This document shows, piece after piece, positions 25,853-35,519 of a DNA stretch of 41,119 bases. The translations under genes were made by a program, and so were the position numbers. Origin of the DNA: Candidatus Woesearchaeota archaeon (lineage in GTDB: Archaea; Nanobdellota; Nanobdellia; Woesearchaeales; B72-G16). The notes beneath the pieces were generated by a model. That model made no database searches, had not been told where the DNA came from, and saw only the letters and a program-made list of their open reading frames with translations. The stretch lies in assembly GCA_003650545.1 (NCBI GenBank), contig QMQO01000008.1, positions 1-41,119 of the forward strand, in the 5' to 3' direction. How positions within the stretch are numbered: the first letter of the stretch is position 1; the number at the start of each line of letters is the position of its first letter.

Positions 25853-28708
25853 TTATTTTACTGTAATCTGTCTATATTTAATGCGATGTAGGCTATCGTC
25901 TTCCTTGCCGTTTATTGTTATGCGGATATCATAAGTTCCTAGCTTAGCATCCGCAGGAATAACAAACAAGATATTTTTGCTAACTACATCGTCTTTCTTT
26001 AGTCTGAATGGACCGATCTTGTTCCTTAGACCTAGTTCGTCTATAATTGCTGTTACTTCAACATCTTTTAGGCTGTTGTGCTCATCTGTATTCTCGAGAG
26101 AGATAGACAACACAAACTCATCTCCTGGACTAACAACTTCATTGTCTAGCTCTAAGCTCTTCACTAAAAGTCTACGTCGTGGTAGAGTGATCTCGCTATC
26201 GCGTTCCTCATCAGGATCGATTACAGTAAGCGTGAAAGTCTTACAAACGTCATGTTCGAGATCTGCTACACATACCTCTATTTCATTATCTCCAAGGTAC
26301 TTTTTACTTGGAACCCATCTAAACAAGCCTGATTCTTTATCAATAGTCATTTTGTTGTTTATTGGGTTTACTAAATAGAAGTATATAGATTCGCCTTCAG
26401 GATCTGCAGCCTCAAACTTAAACTTGTACTGCTGATTAACATAAGCATCTGGCATAGCTGTTGTTATTATATATGGCGCATTATTTGTGATTGTGATTAC
26501 GTGTGTTGCTGTGCCTGTCAAGCCTTGGTTGTCTGTTACTGTTAGTGTTACAGTGTATTCACCAGATTCTTCATAAATATGGGTTACTATTGAACCTGTT
26601 TTTAATTGTGTTAATTCCATAGCACAGTATCTTTGGTTGCCAGAATAAATAATTTCATTAAGGCTGACCTTAAGATCGCCAATTGTTGTTGAATGTTCAT
26701 TTAAAATCGTTGTTTGTATATTGTTAACATTTAACTGACATGCGTTATCATTTATTTCAACAATTTCAATTTGGTACTCTACCCCATTAATGGTGTATAT
26801 TCTATTTTCCCCCTCTTCAAACCATCCGTAATAGTCTGGCTCACCAAAGTCCCACAGATAACTAACTATCGTTATCGTACCACCATCAGGATCAGAGCTG
26901 CCAGAACCATCAAATGTAATCTCTTCTAGGACAGAGCCTGTTGAGGGTGCTAAGATGACAGCAGTTGGTGGATACATGCTTTGAATTATTACTTCTGCTG
27001 TATCTATACCAATTGCACCATTGTTATCAGTTACTATTAATTTTGCTGTATATGTACCTGTAGAAGTGTAGGTGTGTGTTGGATTTGCTAGATTAGAGGT
27101 AGCACCATCACCAAAGTCCCAAAAGTAACTTACTATCTGACCATCTGGATCATAACTTCCTAATGAAGTAAAGCTAACAGGGATGTTAACCAAGCCAGAG
27201 TAAGGACCATTTGCTTCTGCTACTGGTGGCTCTGTTACACCTTCTTGGATTCTAGCCAATGTTGAGTCTGTACCTTCCAAACCATCGTTATCTGTAACAG
27301 TTAATACAATAGTGTAGTTTCCAGCTTCTTGATATGTGTGTGTTGGATTTGCTAGGTTAGAGGTAGCACCATCACCAAAGTCCCACAAGTAACTTACTAT
27401 CTGACCATCTGGATCATAACTTCCTGATGAAGTAAAACTAACAGGGAGATTAACCAAGCCAGAGTAAGGACCATTTGCTTCTGCTACTGGTGATTCTTCA
27501 CAACTATAAACCGTAGCTGTTGTTGTTGTCATGTTATCATAGCCATCATTGTCTGTAACCATAAGTGTCACCAAGAATGTTCCTGTTTGGGTGTATGTGT
27601 GCTGGACAATAACATTTTTTGTTGAGCCACTTGAATCCCCAAATGTCCAGCTATATGTAACAATATTACCATCTGGATCATAACTATTAGAGCCATCAAA
27701 AGTGATTGGTTGGTTGACGCAACCTGTGTATGGTCCAGTTGTTAAAGCCACGGGAATATTGTTATCTGGGATTGGAACTATTGCGTCTAGAAAATTAACA
27801 GTTCGGATTGCACCAGTTCTCCTATCTAAATTATAGGCGCTAACAAGCTGGTTGTTTAAACTAACTTCGCAATAGAATAGCTGATCATTCGTGTTTAAAG
27901 AACAGCTTGTATGGAAATTGCGACCATATTGATCCTTGCTATCAAGCTCGCATCTAGCAGAGTTACAAAAATTTTGATTTGTGATATCACCATCTACAAA
28001 TAGATTGTCTGTATCAGGAATGTAATTCGTTGCAGAATGTGTTACTTTATAATAATAGTCGGTTGCAATATAAAAGCTCACTACTGTGCCACTTCTTGTT
28101 TCCTCTCTCCTGTATTGCTCTTCTGGATGTGTGTTATTAACAAGAACACTTATTTGTTCAATATAATCACCTGCTTCCTTATCTTTCGCTGCTGTCTGAA
28201 ATAACATATGTTGGGAAGCAGCATTTTTCTTTAGGAAATTTACACGAGCCACATAATCTTTAGATGGGTAGTAGATAAAAGCAGTTAATGGCGCGCCATT
28301 TTTATAAACCTCACAATAGCGATTTGTTTGCTTGAGCACGTCAGGGCGACAGGTTGTTGTATAGACATTATTGTTAGATGTTTTTGATAGAGTACAATCG
28401 AGATTATTTCCTGCGCATGTGCTAAGTTGAGAATCAATAAATAGATAGTCAACATCTGACTGATAACCATTGCTACCATATACTATATAGTACAAAGTAT
28501 CGGCATTAATGTTTTGAAATTTCGCAAGATCGTCAACAGGCTGCATCACGCTGACTGTTGGTTCTGCAGTGTTTTCACTTATCAAACTTGTATATGTTTG
28601 TATTGAATCCTTTGTGTCATAGTCACGAGTTTCTGTTGCGAAGTTATAAGCTGAAACCGTTGCTATCATGAGCAAGGCAAAGATGATTAATGTGACCAGC
28701 TTCTTCAT
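25853..28708 (-). CDS. Secreted PKD-repeat protein with tandem Cys-rich N-terminal domains
   Basis: 951 residues. Signal peptide ending near TVSA (about 20). Two copies of an unrecognised domain of about 90 residues, each with four cysteines (about 60-160 and 215-300). Four PKD beta-sandwich domains (about 316-402, 406-490, 493-580, 583-743) carry the SYDPDG, WDFGDG and YTVTLTVTDN signatures; the fourth is split by an insert of about 75 residues. A cadherin-like domain (about 746-836, GLFRWVPSKKYLGDNEIEV) and a CARDB-like domain (846-951) follow. No C-terminal membrane helix is seen, so it is secreted or held by partners. GGGGG lies about 7 nt before the ATG. Such domains usually act in adhesion or wall structure. 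Confidence 0.8.
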   Translation of the reverse strand: MKKLVTLIIFALLMIATVSAYNFATETRDYDTKDSIQTYTSLISENTAEPTVSVMQPVDDLAKFQNINADTLYYIVYGSNGYQSDVDYLFIDSQLSTCAGNNLDCTLSKTSNNNVYTTTCRPDVLKQTNRYCEVYKNGAPLTAFIYYPSKDYVARVNFLKKNAASQHMLFQTAAKDKEAGDYIEQISVLVNNTHPEEQYRREETRSGTVVSFYIATDYYYKVTHSATNYIPDTDNLFVDGDITNQNFCNSARCELDSKDQYGRNFHTSCSLNTNDQLFYCEVSLNNQLVSAYNLDRRTGAIRTVNFLDAIVPIPDNNIPVALTTGPYTGCVNQPITFDGSNSYDPDGNIVTYSWTFGDSSGSTKNVIVQHTYTQTGTFLVTLMVTDNDGYDNMTTTTATVYSCEESPVAEANGPYSGLVNLPVSFTSSGSYDPDGQIVSYLWDFGDGATSNLANPTHTYQEAGNYTIVLTVTDNDGLEGTDSTLARIQEGVTEPPVAEANGPYSGLVNIPVSFTSLGSYDPDGQIVSYFWDFGDGATSNLANPTHTYTSTGTYTAKLIVTDNNGAIGIDTAEVIIQSMYPPTAVILAPSTGSVLEEITFDGSGSSDPDGGTITIVSYLWDFGEPDYYGWFEEGENRIYTINGVEYQIEIVEINDNACQLNVNNIQTTILNEHSTTIGDLKVSLNEIIYSGNQRYCAMELTQLKTGSIVTHIYEESGEYTVTLTVTDNQGLTGTATHVITITNNAPYIITTAMPDAYVNQQYKFKFEAADPEGESIYFYLVNPINNKMTIDKESGLFRWVPSKKYLGDNEIEVCVADLEHDVCKTFTLTVIDPDEERDSEITLPRRRLLVKSLELDNEVVSPGDEFVLSISLENTDEHNSLKDVEVTAIIDELGLRNKIGPFRLKKDDVVSKNILFVIPADAKLGTYDIRITINGKEDDSLHRIKYRQITVK
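27072..27492. repeat. Direct DNA repeat encoding PKD domains 2 and 3
   Basis: 27072-27228 and 27336-27492 (157 bp each, offset 264 bp = 88 codons) differ at only about six positions by eye. The offset is a whole number of codons, so the repeat reflects a recent in-frame domain duplication or conversion. Confidence 0.85.
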
Positions 28709-28769
28709 TTTTTAACCCCCTATTGTTTATCGTTCACCTGTTAAATTAATAACCAAAATAAGTAAAAAA

Positions 28770-30341
28770 TTATGGTAATTTATCCTCTATTCCAGCACTA
28801 CATGTTCCATCGGATAGGCAATTAAATTCTTCTATTTCTACACCTGCCATTGATGGTGGTGCAACAGATCCTTGGCTACCTTGTATGATTGTTTCTTCGC
28901 CGCTCTCTTTACCTAATAAATAAAAGATAAGGGCGATTCCTCCACGTTCTAACCATTGGCGTTTCTTAATTTTCTCATATTTGACTTGTACATTATTAAG
29001 ACTAGCTTGCTTGTCGGCTAAAGCTTTTTTTACATCCTCAATTGTGGTATTTGCTGTGTTCAGTTCGTTTTCTAGGTTGTCTATTTTTTTATGTGCCTTG
29101 TTCAAGTCGTTATTTGTAGCTATTAACTCACCTATGATTTTTCTTCCCCCAAGCTTATCACCAAAAAGCCACATATCAAAGTAAAAGTAATTGTCAAACA
29201 TAGCATCCCATAATGGAAGATCTACTTGATCTCTGTTATTTTGGTTGAAATAACGACCGTTTTGATCTACCATTGCTTGTAATGTTGGTGCTCCTGTGTT
29301 CTGTACTATGTCGCCAGTGCTTGATTTTAGACCACGAACATAAATAACTCCCTCCGGTGTGTTAATCCAACCTCCATTTGTTAAGCCTGTTCTGTCAGCA
29401 AGACCTATTTCTGTATCGTCTGTGCGAACAGCATCTTCAAGCCTGAAATAGTAGATGCTGTTTGGTTGAGTTTCATTTGTCATGTGGTAAAGGATCATTG
29501 CTAGATCATCATTGCTTATTTCTTCTGGTTCTAATGTACCGTTTCCATCTTTGTCTTTCACAAAAGGTTCCCTAGTACCATCTTTAGTCTCGTAAAAACG
29601 ATTGAGGTCAAATCCATGAAAACCTGTTGCATCATTCAATAAACTTGTCAATGCAAATAATTTTTCACGATAGAGTTCTGCAGGAGTGTTAAATCTCTTT
29701 GGGACTAAATCGTTTGGTATGCTTGGATCTGCATAGGTAGTCTCTGTTTTAAGATAATCGACAAAGTCTAGAAGTAATGCATCCTCATTAATAGGTGGAT
29801 GATAGAGCTTATCTATACCTGTTATCTGAGCTACTTCTTCGCTTATCTCTCCTAACTGATACAATGCCGCTGCATAAGATCCACCAAGCCCTTCTATACC
29901 TAAATCATAAACACTGGTAGTTGAGTACTCTGCAACATAAACATTTCCATCTGGTTTTTCTATTGCTTTTGCATCCAAGATGTAGGCTTTTTTGCCCAAA
30001 ATATACGGATCTAGATTACATACGTTGATCAGATTATCGTCAATCCGACCTGCGTTTTTAAGTTTTATAACATCTTCAGCAGGCATATAGAGCTTTTCAC
30101 CCTCGTTACTGAATGGGACAGGGATTGTGTATTCACCAGTATCATCTTGTTTGAATAGACCGCATTTTTTTTGATATTCTTCAAGTGTTTGGTATTTGAG
30201 TGGCTGACCACGTAAAGTTTCGCGAAAATCTTTTGCTAATGCTGGAGCTGCGATACCTGCTGTTAAAAAAGTACCTAGAATTGTTGTTGCAATTGCTTTT
30301 TTAACATATTTAACAGAATCCAAAATTGAATATTTTTTCAT
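28770..30341 (-). CDS. Secreted protein with EF-hand-like loop and coiled coil, unknown function
   Basis: About 523 residues from the ATG at 30341, which has GGGGGA 8 nt upstream; the track start at 30389 adds 16 residues before the SD. Signal peptide ends near AAPALA. The body is not a family I recognise. It contains one EF-hand-type calcium loop, DKDGNGTLEPEE, near the middle. A coiled coil of about 50 residues (NNDLNKAHKKIDNLENELN and onward) is followed by a short hydrophobic stretch GGIALIFYLLG that could be a C-terminal membrane anchor, and a tail with two Cys. It is the first gene of the five-gene surface cluster and diverges from the geranylgeranyl reductase. Confidence 0.7.
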   Translation of the reverse strand: MKKYSILDSVKYVKKAIATTILGTFLTAGIAAPALAKDFRETLRGQPLKYQTLEEYQKKCGLFKQDDTGEYTIPVPFSNEGEKLYMPAEDVIKLKNAGRIDDNLINVCNLDPYILGKKAYILDAKAIEKPDGNVYVAEYSTTSVYDLGIEGLGGSYAAALYQLGEISEEVAQITGIDKLYHPPINEDALLLDFVDYLKTETTYADPSIPNDLVPKRFNTPAELYREKLFALTSLLNDATGFHGFDLNRFYETKDGTREPFVKDKDGNGTLEPEEISNDDLAMILYHMTNETQPNSIYYFRLEDAVRTDDTEIGLADRTGLTNGGWINTPEGVIYVRGLKSSTGDIVQNTGAPTLQAMVDQNGRYFNQNNRDQVDLPLWDAMFDNYFYFDMWLFGDKLGGRKIIGELIATNNDLNKAHKKIDNLENELNTANTTIEDVKKALADKQASLNNVQVKYEKIKKRQWLERGGIALIFYLLGKESGEETIIQGSQGSVAPPSMAGVEIEEFNCLSDGTCSAGIEDKLP

Positions 30342-30500
30342 TTTAATTTCCCCCATTTGTTTTATTAATCTCTGGATAGTAATGAACATTAATCCCCCTT
30401 TAACCTAGTGAAGAATGTGTTACTTATAAAGTTTTCGGTTATGTTGCCATTCTTCAATGGGTACAAAACCAATAAATATGGCCTCTTTTTATATTTTTCT

Positions 30501-31589
30501 ATGATTGTGAATATAATTGGTGGAGGTCCTGCTGGCAATTATCTTGCTTACCTTCTAGCAGAAAAAGGAGTTAATGTTAAGATTTTCGAAGAGCATGAAA
30601 CTATAGGAATGCCTGTCCAATGTACAGGAGTTGTAACAAAAGATCTTTTTGATCTCATCCCTAAAGATAAAAAATTCGTCACAAATGAAATAAATAAAGT
30701 AGAGGTATTTCTTGACGAGGAAAAGGCTGCTGAGTTTGAAGTAGAAAACTATGTTATCGATAGAACAAGGTTTGATGGATATATTGCTAACATGGCGAAA
30801 AAAGCTGGTGCAAGGTTTTTTCTCGGACATTCTTATTTATCGGGAGATGAAAAAGAAATATGTGTAAAAAAAGGTGGAAAGATTAAAACCTTCAGGGGGG
30901 ATATTCTTGTTGGAGCTGACGGACCATTAAGCAGGGTTGCTCGAGAGAATAGTATGGTAAAATCTAGGATTTTTTATCATGTGATACAAGCTGTCGTGAA
31001 AAAGAAGAATAATGAACACTCGTATAGAGCATATTTTGGAAAATTCGCTCCAAGGTTTTTTGCATGGAAAGTTCCGAAGGACAAGAATACATTCCTTATC
31101 GGAATTGGCGAATTGTGCGACTCGAAAAAAAAATTTGAAGAGTTTATGGAATTTCAAAAAATAAAGCCTGCGGAAATTCAGTCTGGGATGATACCTGTTT
31201 ATAACCCAAACTATCAGGTTAGAAAAGATAATATTTTTCTGTTGGGGGATGCAGCTGCGCAAATAAAAGCTTCCACTGGTGGAGGAATTATTCCTGGATT
31301 GAGGTTTGCTTTACGCTTGAAAGATGCGATTTTATATGGAAAATGTTATAATAATAAAGATAAGAGTTTGATGATGAATCTTAGATTTAGAAAAGTTCTG
31401 AACAGAATGAGTAAGCGAGATTACGAATTATTATTGAAAATTATGAAAAGAAAAAAGATTAGAAAAATAATTAAGGAGTATGATAGAGATAATGCAGCAA
31501 AAACATATTTTAAGTCTGCTATTGCAGATCCAAGAGTGTTGTGGTTCCCAATAAAATTTTGGTGGTGTCTGTTAAGTGATAAATTTTAA
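30501..31589 (+). CDS. Geranylgeranyl reductase family flavoprotein
   Basis: About 362 residues from the ATG at 30501; the 31 extra residues in the track precede the nucleotide-binding strand and are hydrophobic filler. The N-terminus is a Rossmann FAD site, NIIGGGPAGNYLAYLLA, followed by GMPVQCTGVV, the substrate-side motif of the family. ADGPLSRVAR and LLGDAAAQIKASTGGGIIPGL complete the FAD-binding signature. Family members saturate the isoprenoid chains of archaeal membrane lipids. A TATA-like TTATAAAG at about 30424-30431 suggests a leader of roughly 45 nt. The gene diverges from the EF-hand protein. Confidence 0.9.
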   Translation: MIVNIIGGGPAGNYLAYLLAEKGVNVKIFEEHETIGMPVQCTGVVTKDLFDLIPKDKKFVTNEINKVEVFLDEEKAAEFEVENYVIDRTRFDGYIANMAKKAGARFFLGHSYLSGDEKEICVKKGGKIKTFRGDILVGADGPLSRVARENSMVKSRIFYHVIQAVVKKKNNEHSYRAYFGKFAPRFFAWKVPKDKNTFLIGIGELCDSKKKFEEFMEFQKIKPAEIQSGMIPVYNPNYQVRKDNIFLLGDAAAQIKASTGGGIIPGLRFALRLKDAILYGKCYNNKDKSLMMNLRFRKVLNRMSKRDYELLLKIMKRKKIRKIIKEYDRDNAAKTYFKSAIADPRVLWFPIKFWWCLLSDKF

Positions 31590-31772
31590 AATAACTAAAT
31601 AGAAAAAGTCAAAGTTTACTCGGCTAAAAAAATATCATTCGTATATGTCTGTCTGAGCAAACTCAACACCAACCAGAACAATGATGGCACATATTTTGTC
31701 TAACTTAGGATAACGCTTTATTATTCACAAATTTTATATAATAGACGTATTATTCAACAAGAAGGGTTTTTA

Positions 31773-32345
31773 ATGAAAAGATCAGACAAACTCGAAAAAC
31801 GTAAGAGAAGGAATACTATTCTTATTGGCATCATAGTTGTAGCTGTCATGGTTGGAGGGATGTTTTTTGTTCCATTTGGTCAAGAAAACAAACAAGAAGA
31901 ACTAAAATATAATGGTTACCAGTTTGCGTTGACACAATATGGTTTTGCAGTAGATGTTAATGGACAGACATTTTATTTTAGTAACTTTCCAAAGGAACTT
32001 GAAAACATAACCAACATAACCACAAATGAACAGTTTGTTTTTACTCATGATAAGATATATTTTGCAAGAAATGAGTCTGAATTGAAAGATGATAGAAATG
32101 TCAAGTCTGTTGTTTTTCAGCTTTACAGAGATAGAATTTTTCAAGACGCAACTTACGACCCTTTAGATACAAGAGACGTTCCTTTGGTTAGTTGTGATGA
32201 GAATCGCGATATTGTGATGTTAAAAATAGGAGAGAATAAAATATATAAAGACAAAAACTGTTTGGTAATAGAAGGAAAGGATTATAATGAGATTACAAAA
32301 CTCGCAGAATATCTATTGTATAGAACAATAGGAATTATGAGTTGA
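31773..32345 (+). CDS. Membrane-anchored protein upstream of STT3, unknown function
   Basis: 190 residues. Basic N-terminus (MKRSDKLEKRKRRN), one membrane helix (TILIGIIVVAVMVGGMFFV), then an extracellular domain of about 150 residues with strands and two Cys (LVSCDEN and DKNCLVIEG), which could form a disulphide. Family not recognised. The stop is 4 nt before the ATG of the STT3 gene, so they are co-transcribed. It may be a helper of the oligosaccharyltransferase or a glycosylation substrate, as the ectodomain has N-x-S/T sequons (for example ENITNIT). A TATA-like TTTTATATAAT at about 31732-31742 and an AAGGG SD precede it. Confidence 0.72.
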   Translation: MKRSDKLEKRKRRNTILIGIIVVAVMVGGMFFVPFGQENKQEELKYNGYQFALTQYGFAVDVNGQTFYFSNFPKELENITNITTNEQFVFTHDKIYFARNESELKDDRNVKSVVFQLYRDRIFQDATYDPLDTRDVPLVSCDENRDIVMLKIGENKIYKDKNCLVIEGKDYNEITKLAEYLLYRTIGIMS

Positions 32346-32349
32346 CAAG

Positions 32350-35300
32350 ATGGAAGAAAAAAAGGAAAGCAAAGAAAAAACAATAGAGGAAAATAAAGAA
32401 GAAAAAAATGAAAAAGTAGAGATAGAGATTAAACAGGCAGAGGATGAAGGGGAAGCTATAATTAATTTCATCAGAAAGCATAAAAAAGGTATTCTTAAGT
32501 TTTGGCCATATGTGCTATGCGCAATTGTGATCGCAATTGGATTTTTGGTTAACTTCATAGGAACTGTAACATATCTGAAGATTACGGCGTTGATTGTTAT
32601 TCCAATAATTATTATTCCTTTAATCGCATTTAAGAGATATACATGGATATTACTACTTTACATAATTTCCTTTACAACTTCAATTAGAATAAAAAACCTA
32701 CATTTATTGAAGGTTGGCGAAAGGTATATACCTTTAGCTTTGGACCCACATGTTTTTTTGAGATACGCTGAATATATCTCTCAGCACGGAAGTTTGTACG
32801 CTATTGATATGATGAGGTATGTACCTCTTGGTTTCGATATCGCAAAAGAGGGTGTGTTTTTATCTTATTTTGTAACCTACTTGTACAGGTTCCTTAGTAT
32901 ATTTGTAAATGTAACTCTCGACTTTGTTCATGTGATATACCCAGTTATTGCATTTGGGATAGCATTAATATTCTTCTTTTTGCTTATCAAGAGATTATTC
33001 AACAACGAAAAAATTGCATTGCTAGCAACGTTCCTTTTAGGTATAGCGCCTGCATTCTTATACAGAACAACTGCTGGATTTGCAGATAAAGAGAGCCTCG
33101 CAACAATGTTCATGTTTATGGCTTTGTATTTCTTTGTTGAAGGTTTTAAAACTAAAAAATATTGGCAGAATATATTATTTGGTGTTCTTGCTGGCATGTT
33201 CACGGCAACAATGGGTTTAGTATGGGGTGGCGTCAAATTTGTATTTTTGATTGTTGGTGGAGGAGCACTTGTTATCTATCTTCTCAACAAGTATGACAGA
33301 AAATTTGTATATACTTATATTTCATGGTTTATTGTAAGTGTATTGATGCTCGGATTGCTGAAAGGCACTAAATATGGAGGATTACAAGGAATATTGACAT
33401 CTACAACAGGAGGGATTGCTTCGTTGTCTTTATTGTTAATCGTTGTTCATTACATATTATACAGATGTGAAAAAACTGCTAAAATAGTTAAGTTAAAAGA
33501 GAAAATAAATTTTCCGTCAACGGTTGTGATTTTTATTACACTTTTAACGGTGATTATTGTTCTTTTAGCTATAATAAATTTTCCACTTCTGAAACTTCAG
33601 TTTTCTGGTGTATATAGTCAGGTTTCAACTGGTTTATCTGGAAGTAGATTAGGACAGACAGTGGCAGAGAATAGACAACCTTATTTTGCAGGGGAATGGA
33701 AACAAAGTTTCGGGCCTACCATCATAGGAATTCCTATTTATTTTTTTCTGTTCTTTATAGGTTCTATATTGTTGTTTTATAATCTTGTAGAGAAAATTAA
33801 AAAATATAAATGGGCCTTAACTTTCGGGTATGGCATTGCGATATTCGGTTTGATTTTCAGCAAATACTCAAGGGACTCTATTCTAAATGGAGAAAACGGA
33901 TTTTCTATCTTTGTTTATCTAGGTTTACTTGGGTTCTTCTTGATATTTGTTGCATTCGTGTATATCTTTACATACTTCAAAGATAAAAAAACATTTAAGA
34001 TGTTTAGAGAGATAGATACGGGCTTAATTTTTGTTTTTATATGGTTCTTGTTGATGATAATTGCTGCTAGAGGAGCTTCTAGACTGATGTTTGTTTTTGT
34101 ACCAATAACTGCTATTTTAGCAAGCTATCTTGTTGTACAAGCAATAAAAATCATACTAGGAAAATTCGAGAACAAGTATGTATTTTATGCAATTACAACA
34201 TGTATTATTATATTTTCACTTTTCGCCTACAAAAAGGTTTTTGGCTTGAAGAGTAATCCTACATTTGTTCTTGTTGCATTGATAATGGTAATGCTTGTTG
34301 TATTGGTACTGCCTATGATAAAAAATTACGATAGTAAAGGTATCATGGGGCATATCGTAGAGCGAACTCTTTGTTTTATTTTGATAGTAAGTATATTAAT
34401 ATTCTCCATTTATGGAGCAACATTGATCTCTACATCAAGTGCAAGAAGCACTGGATTAAGCTTTAATTCACAATGGCAACAATCAATGAACTGGGTAAAG
34501 AATAACACTCCAAAGAATGCAGTGTTTGCACATTGGTGGGACTATGGATACTGGATTCAAACACAGGCTGAACGTGCAACAATATTAGATGGCGGCAATC
34601 ATATTGCATATTGGAATTATCTAATGGGAAGAGAGGTCTTAACAACACCAGATGAAAAAACTGCTTTGAAATTTTTGAGAACCCATAACGCTACTCATTT
34701 GCTGATTATAAAGGATGAAATAGGTAAATACACTGCTTATTCCTCTATTGGCTCTGATGAAAATTATGACAGATATTCTTGGATAAACACATTTGTCAAA
34801 AACAACAAACTGACACAAGAATCGAGAAACGGAACAACATATTATTACACAGGGCAATATGCGCTAGACGGGGATTTTATTTATAAAGGCAGAGTTTATC
34901 CTGGTGCTGCAAAGTTTGGCTATAATTTTAATTTTCAGAATACGCCTGTTGCTGTGGTTGTTGCTGTCGAACTGCCAACAGAAAACATTCGCGTTCTTGT
35001 TCCAAACAGTACAAACTATTCTGTAACAGAGCAAATCAAACAGCCAAACATGATTATATCATACAATGGCCAACAAACTAAGATACCATTGGAGTGTATA
35101 TACATTGGAGATAAGATGTTGACTGAATTCTACGGGGGACAAAAAGAAGGTTATAAAGGTTGTTTGCGTATAATTCCTGTTTTTAAGAGGACTAGTAATG
35201 GTTATCAGTTAGCTGATCCTATTGGAGCTGGTTTGTTTTTAAGTGAGCGTGGTGTAAAAGCATTGTGGGTACAATTATATCTACTAAATAAAAAAAGTGA

Positions 35301-35511
35301 TTATTTTAAATTAGTTTATGATGATAGCGATCCTCTATTGCCAGGAGGAAGTGCTGCTCCTCTAGGGATACTTGAAGGTGTTGGTCTTTGGGGACCTTTG
35401 AAAATATGGGAAATAAACTATCCCGATGATCTAAGAATCGAACCAGAGCTGGCAGAACGTTACTTAATGACACAATTCCCGGAGGATATTTCTAGTAGAT
35501 TTACTCCGTAA
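32350..35511 (+). CDS. aglB: STT3/AglB-type oligosaccharyltransferase
   Basis: 1,053 residues. Transfers a lipid-linked glycan to Asn in N-x-S/T sequons of exported proteins, on the outer membrane face. A charged Lys/Glu-rich cytoplasmic N-terminus (about 1-50) precedes about 13 membrane helices. The first luminal acidic motif is seen as ALDPHVFLRYA (Asp132), where relatives have a D-x-x/H-x-R pattern. The diagnostic WWDYGYW occurs at residues 729-735 at the start of the C-terminal soluble domain. The domain continues with a mixed alpha/beta region and ends in a beta-rich part of about 250 residues. It sits between a small membrane protein and a flippase, followed by GDP-fucose genes, which fits glycan assembly and transfer. 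Confidence 0.95.
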   Translation: MEEKKESKEKTIEENKEEKNEKVEIEIKQAEDEGEAIINFIRKHKKGILKFWPYVLCAIVIAIGFLVNFIGTVTYLKITALIVIPIIIIPLIAFKRYTWILLLYIISFTTSIRIKNLHLLKVGERYIPLALDPHVFLRYAEYISQHGSLYAIDMMRYVPLGFDIAKEGVFLSYFVTYLYRFLSIFVNVTLDFVHVIYPVIAFGIALIFFFLLIKRLFNNEKIALLATFLLGIAPAFLYRTTAGFADKESLATMFMFMALYFFVEGFKTKKYWQNILFGVLAGMFTATMGLVWGGVKFVFLIVGGGALVIYLLNKYDRKFVYTYISWFIVSVLMLGLLKGTKYGGLQGILTSTTGGIASLSLLLIVVHYILYRCEKTAKIVKLKEKINFPSTVVIFITLLTVIIVLLAIINFPLLKLQFSGVYSQVSTGLSGSRLGQTVAENRQPYFAGEWKQSFGPTIIGIPIYFFLFFIGSILLFYNLVEKIKKYKWALTFGYGIAIFGLIFSKYSRDSILNGENGFSIFVYLGLLGFFLIFVAFVYIFTYFKDKKTFKMFREIDTGLIFVFIWFLLMIIAARGASRLMFVFVPITAILASYLVVQAIKIILGKFENKYVFYAITTCIIIFSLFAYKKVFGLKSNPTFVLVALIMVMLVVLVLPMIKNYDSKGIMGHIVERTLCFILIVSILIFSIYGATLISTSSARSTGLSFNSQWQQSMNWVKNNTPKNAVFAHWWDYGYWIQTQAERATILDGGNHIAYWNYLMGREVLTTPDEKTALKFLRTHNATHLLIIKDEIGKYTAYSSIGSDENYDRYSWINTFVKNNKLTQESRNGTTYYYTGQYALDGDFIYKGRVYPGAAKFGYNFNFQNTPVAVVVAVELPTENIRVLVPNSTNYSVTEQIKQPNMIISYNGQQTKIPLECIYIGDKMLTEFYGGQKEGYKGCLRIIPVFKRTSNGYQLADPIGAGLFLSERGVKALWVQLYLLNKKSDYFKLVYDDSDPLLPGGSAAPLGILEGVGLWGPLKIWEINYPDDLRIEPELAERYLMTQFPEDISSRFTP

Positions 35512-35519
35512 TTCTAAAA

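Noticed and set aside
30408-30500. N-terminal extension of the geranylgeranyl reductase ORF
   Set aside because: It precedes the FAD-binding strand by 31 residues not seen in the family, and the ATG at 30501 begins exactly where the fold begins.
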